From Labrenzia sp. VG12 (lineage in GTDB: Bacteria; Pseudomonadota; Alphaproteobacteria; Rhizobiales; Stappiaceae), in the NCBI RefSeq assembly GCF_002237595.1, contig NZ_CP022529.1:1798001-1862000 (forward strand): a DNA stretch of 64,000 nucleotides. The letters run 5' to 3'. Position numbers and translations under genes: made by a program. Under the pieces are notes generated by a model that was not told the DNA's origin, made no database searches, and was given only the letters and a program-made list of their open reading frames with translations. This document shows, piece by piece, positions 62,430 through 64,000 of this stretch. How positions within the stretch are numbered: the first letter of the stretch is position 1; every line of letters starts with the position of its first letter.

Positions 62430-62902
62430 CGGAACACCTCCAGGATCTTGCGCTCAAAACCGTTCTTGATGTCATCGATTGTCGCCTGCGGATCCGGCAC
62501 GTCAATGCAGTGGATATAAAGGGTCTTGCGGTCTTCCGAGACGTCCATTGAAAGCGTGCCAGGCGTCAGCGTGATCAGATTGGCCAGCATGGTGATCTCA
62601 AAGTCCCGGTCCACTGTCAGCGGGAACGCGATAATGCCCGGCTGCAGATCGATTTTCGGCCGCAGCACGATCATCGCCACGCGCCAGGCCGACTTGATCA
62701 GCTCGTAGACAAACAGAAACGCGAGGCCGACGCCCTTGGTCACTCTTTGTGTGTACTCGGTCGTGCCAACCTGTTCCCGGATCAGATAAAGAGCGCCGAA
62801 GCCGAGCAGGAAACCAAAGGCCAGATTGACTTCGGCAAAGCTGCCCGTGACCGCCGCCCAGGCAAGCATCAGAAGAATATTGATGAGAAAGAGACTGGTC
62901 AT
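62426..62902 (-). CDS. mnhE: Mrp/Pha cation-proton antiporter subunit E
   Basis: A 158-residue protein with membrane segments in the N-terminal half (FLINILLMLAWAAVTGSFAE, VGLAFLFVYELIKSAWRVAM) and the conserved cytoplasmic MnhE part TMLANLITLTPGTLSMDVSE then LYIHCIDVPDP. The length is typical. It overlaps mnhD and mnhF by 4 nt. Confidence 0.93.
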   Translation of the reverse strand: MTSLFLINILLMLAWAAVTGSFAEVNLAFGFLLGFGALYLIREQVGTTEYTQRVTKGVGLAFLFVYELIKSAWRVAMIVLRPKIDLQPGIIAFPLTVDRDFEITMLANLITLTPGTLSMDVSEDRKTLYIHCIDVPDPQATIDDIKNGFERKILEVFR

Positions 62903-64000
62903 CCCTCACCTCCAAAGACCGATCGCAGGTATCCAAGCGGATTGACCACGCTGTACCCGCCGCGCAGTGACAGTTCCATCATCCATTCCGGCTGAAGGCC
63001 AAAATAGACGACAAGTGCCGTCAGGATTAGGAGAGGCAGCCACACGGTTCCTCCCTTGAGATGCATGCTTGCAGCGCCATCGCCGGACACCGACTGGCCA
63101 TCCGGCGTTCCCTCTGGTCCGCCACGCCAGAAGGCGTAGATCCAGACCCGCCCCATGGCCAGCGTCGTCAGGAAGCCGCTGAGCAGGATGGCGGCACCCA
63201 GCCAGGCACGGCTGTCATCAAAGGCCTCCGCGACAAGGACCACTTTTGGCCAGAAGCCGGAAAAGGGCGGCAGGCCGGACACGGCAAAAGCCAGGATCAG
63301 GAACACGGCGGCAAAGGCGGCGTTCTTCTGATAAAGGCCGCCCAGCTTCCGCAGATCATAGGACCCGGCCATCAGGTTCATGACACCGGCCGCCAGATAA
63401 AGCGCTGTCATGACTATGATGGAATGCACCGCATAGAAGATTGCCCCGGCAATCGCCTGCTCGGAGCCGATCGCGACACCGGCCAGCATGGAGCCGATGC
63501 CGGCGATCACCAGATAGCCGAGAAGCCGCCGGACTTCGCTTTGGGCAAGCGCGCCGATCGCCCCGACCAGAAGCGTACCGATCGCCACAAGCGCCACAAC
63601 ATCGGCCATGTATTCAAGCGACTTTGGAAAGACCAGCACGAACAGCCGGATCAGGGCGTACACACCAACCTTGGTCAACAGGCCGGCAAAAACGGCGGAA
63701 ATCACGATATTCGGCGTGTGATACGAGGCCGGCAGCCAGAAATTGACCGGGAATGCGGCCGCCTTCATGGCAAAAGCCAGGAAATAGAGTGCCGCAACCG
63801 TTGCCAGTGTCCCGGAGGCCGGATTGTTCAGCTCCGCCACCTTGCCGGCAATATCGGCCATGTTGAGTGTGCCGAACATGCCATACAGCAGGCCGGTTGC
63901 GATCAGAAAGAGGTTGGTGCCGACCAGATTCAAAACGCCGTATTTCACGGCGCCGTCCAGCTGGATCCTGTCATTGCCGAGCACCAGCAGGCCATAGGAG
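62899..64000 (-). CDS. mnhD: Mrp/Pha cation-proton antiporter subunit D, 5' truncated by window edge
   Basis: The visible 366 codons are the C-terminal two-thirds of a NuoN/NuoL-like antiporter subunit. The frame continues through the window edge (SYGLLVLGNDRIQ upstream of the first internal GTG at 63984), so the start lies outside. Landmarks: AFAMKAAAFPVNFWLPASYH with its conserved Lys, HTPNIVISAVFAGLLTKVGV, and FAVSGLPPFSGFWPK. About ten membrane segments remain visible. mnhA/B and mnhC presumably lie further right. Confidence 0.93.
   Translation of the reverse strand, partial: SYGLLVLGNDRIQLDGAVKYGVLNLVGTNLFLIATGLLYGMFGTLNMADIAGKVAELNNPASGTLATVAALYFLAFAMKAAAFPVNFWLPASYHTPNIVISAVFAGLLTKVGVYALIRLFVLVFPKSLEYMADVVALVAIGTLLVGAIGALAQSEVRRLLGYLVIAGIGSMLAGVAIGSEQAIAGAIFYAVHSIIVMTALYLAAGVMNLMAGSYDLRKLGGLYQKNAAFAAVFLILAFAVSGLPPFSGFWPKVVLVAEAFDDSRAWLGAAILLSGFLTTLAMGRVWIYAFWRGGPEGTPDGQSVSGDGAASMHLKGGTVWLPLLILTALVVYFGLQPEWMMELSLRGGYSVVNPLGYLRSVFGGEG

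Overview
The window is high-GC DNA from an alphaproteobacterium, most likely a marine member of the Rhizobiales (Hyphomicrobiales) near Roseibium/Labrenzia/Stappia. The signs are a Ros/MucR regulator, small families typical of this order (DUF2336, DUF1491, DUF5330, DUF1214/DUF1254, Usg), an Mrp/Pha antiporter, the NAGGN osmolyte cluster and phosphonate-type transporters. The genus is an inference from gene content, not a search. Coding density is high. There is one tRNA and no rRNA or CRISPR.

Region 1 (1-6.3 kb): the end of a GGDEF-EAL protein, then a cluster for the compatible solute N-acetylglutaminylglutamine amide: marR diverging from asnO-ngg-M42 peptidase. A perfect palindrome sits exactly in the spacer of the predicted asnO promoter.

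Region 2 (6.3-21.8 kb) is devoted to phosphorus and organophosphorus uptake. Two PhnCDE-type ABC transporters diverge from a shared 300-bp region (phnDCE plus a methyltransferase leftward; phnCDEE rightward). Then come phnM, a GpdQ-like phosphodiesterase and a Ugp-like carbohydrate-class ABC importer, with a divergent LysR regulator at the head. Between phnE2 and phnM lies a 553-bp unit: a 96-residue GIY-YIG nuclease gene enclosed by two nested, perfect inverted repeats, each copy itself a hairpin. This is the most unusual item in the window.

Region 3 (21.8-34.6 kb): three covarying 30-nt hairpin repeats abutting a tRNA-Leu(UAA), then map, radC, a CHASE4-GGDEF-EAL protein, a broken AT-rich membrane gene, meaB, ppdK, a TPR protein, ispE and a polyprenyl diphosphate synthase gene.

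Region 4 (34.7-50 kb): housekeeping and envelope genes: a TrmN6-like methyltransferase, Usg, cytochrome c, MoxR/CoxE-type pair, MazG-like protein, PepSY plus ferric-reductase-like membrane protein, L,D-transpeptidase, YceI, a Liv-type binding protein, flavin reductase, P1 peptidase, an MltF-like transglycosylase, a quinone-reductase-like gene controlled by a divergent TetR with two operators, and YcgN.

Region 5 (50-64 kb): a class A penicillin-binding protein with DUF1214/DUF1254 genes, assorted alphaproteobacterial small proteins, a degenerate sensor kinase with a peptidoglycan-binding protein, a candidate structured RNA, sufE, mucR, and mnhG-F-E-D running off the right edge.
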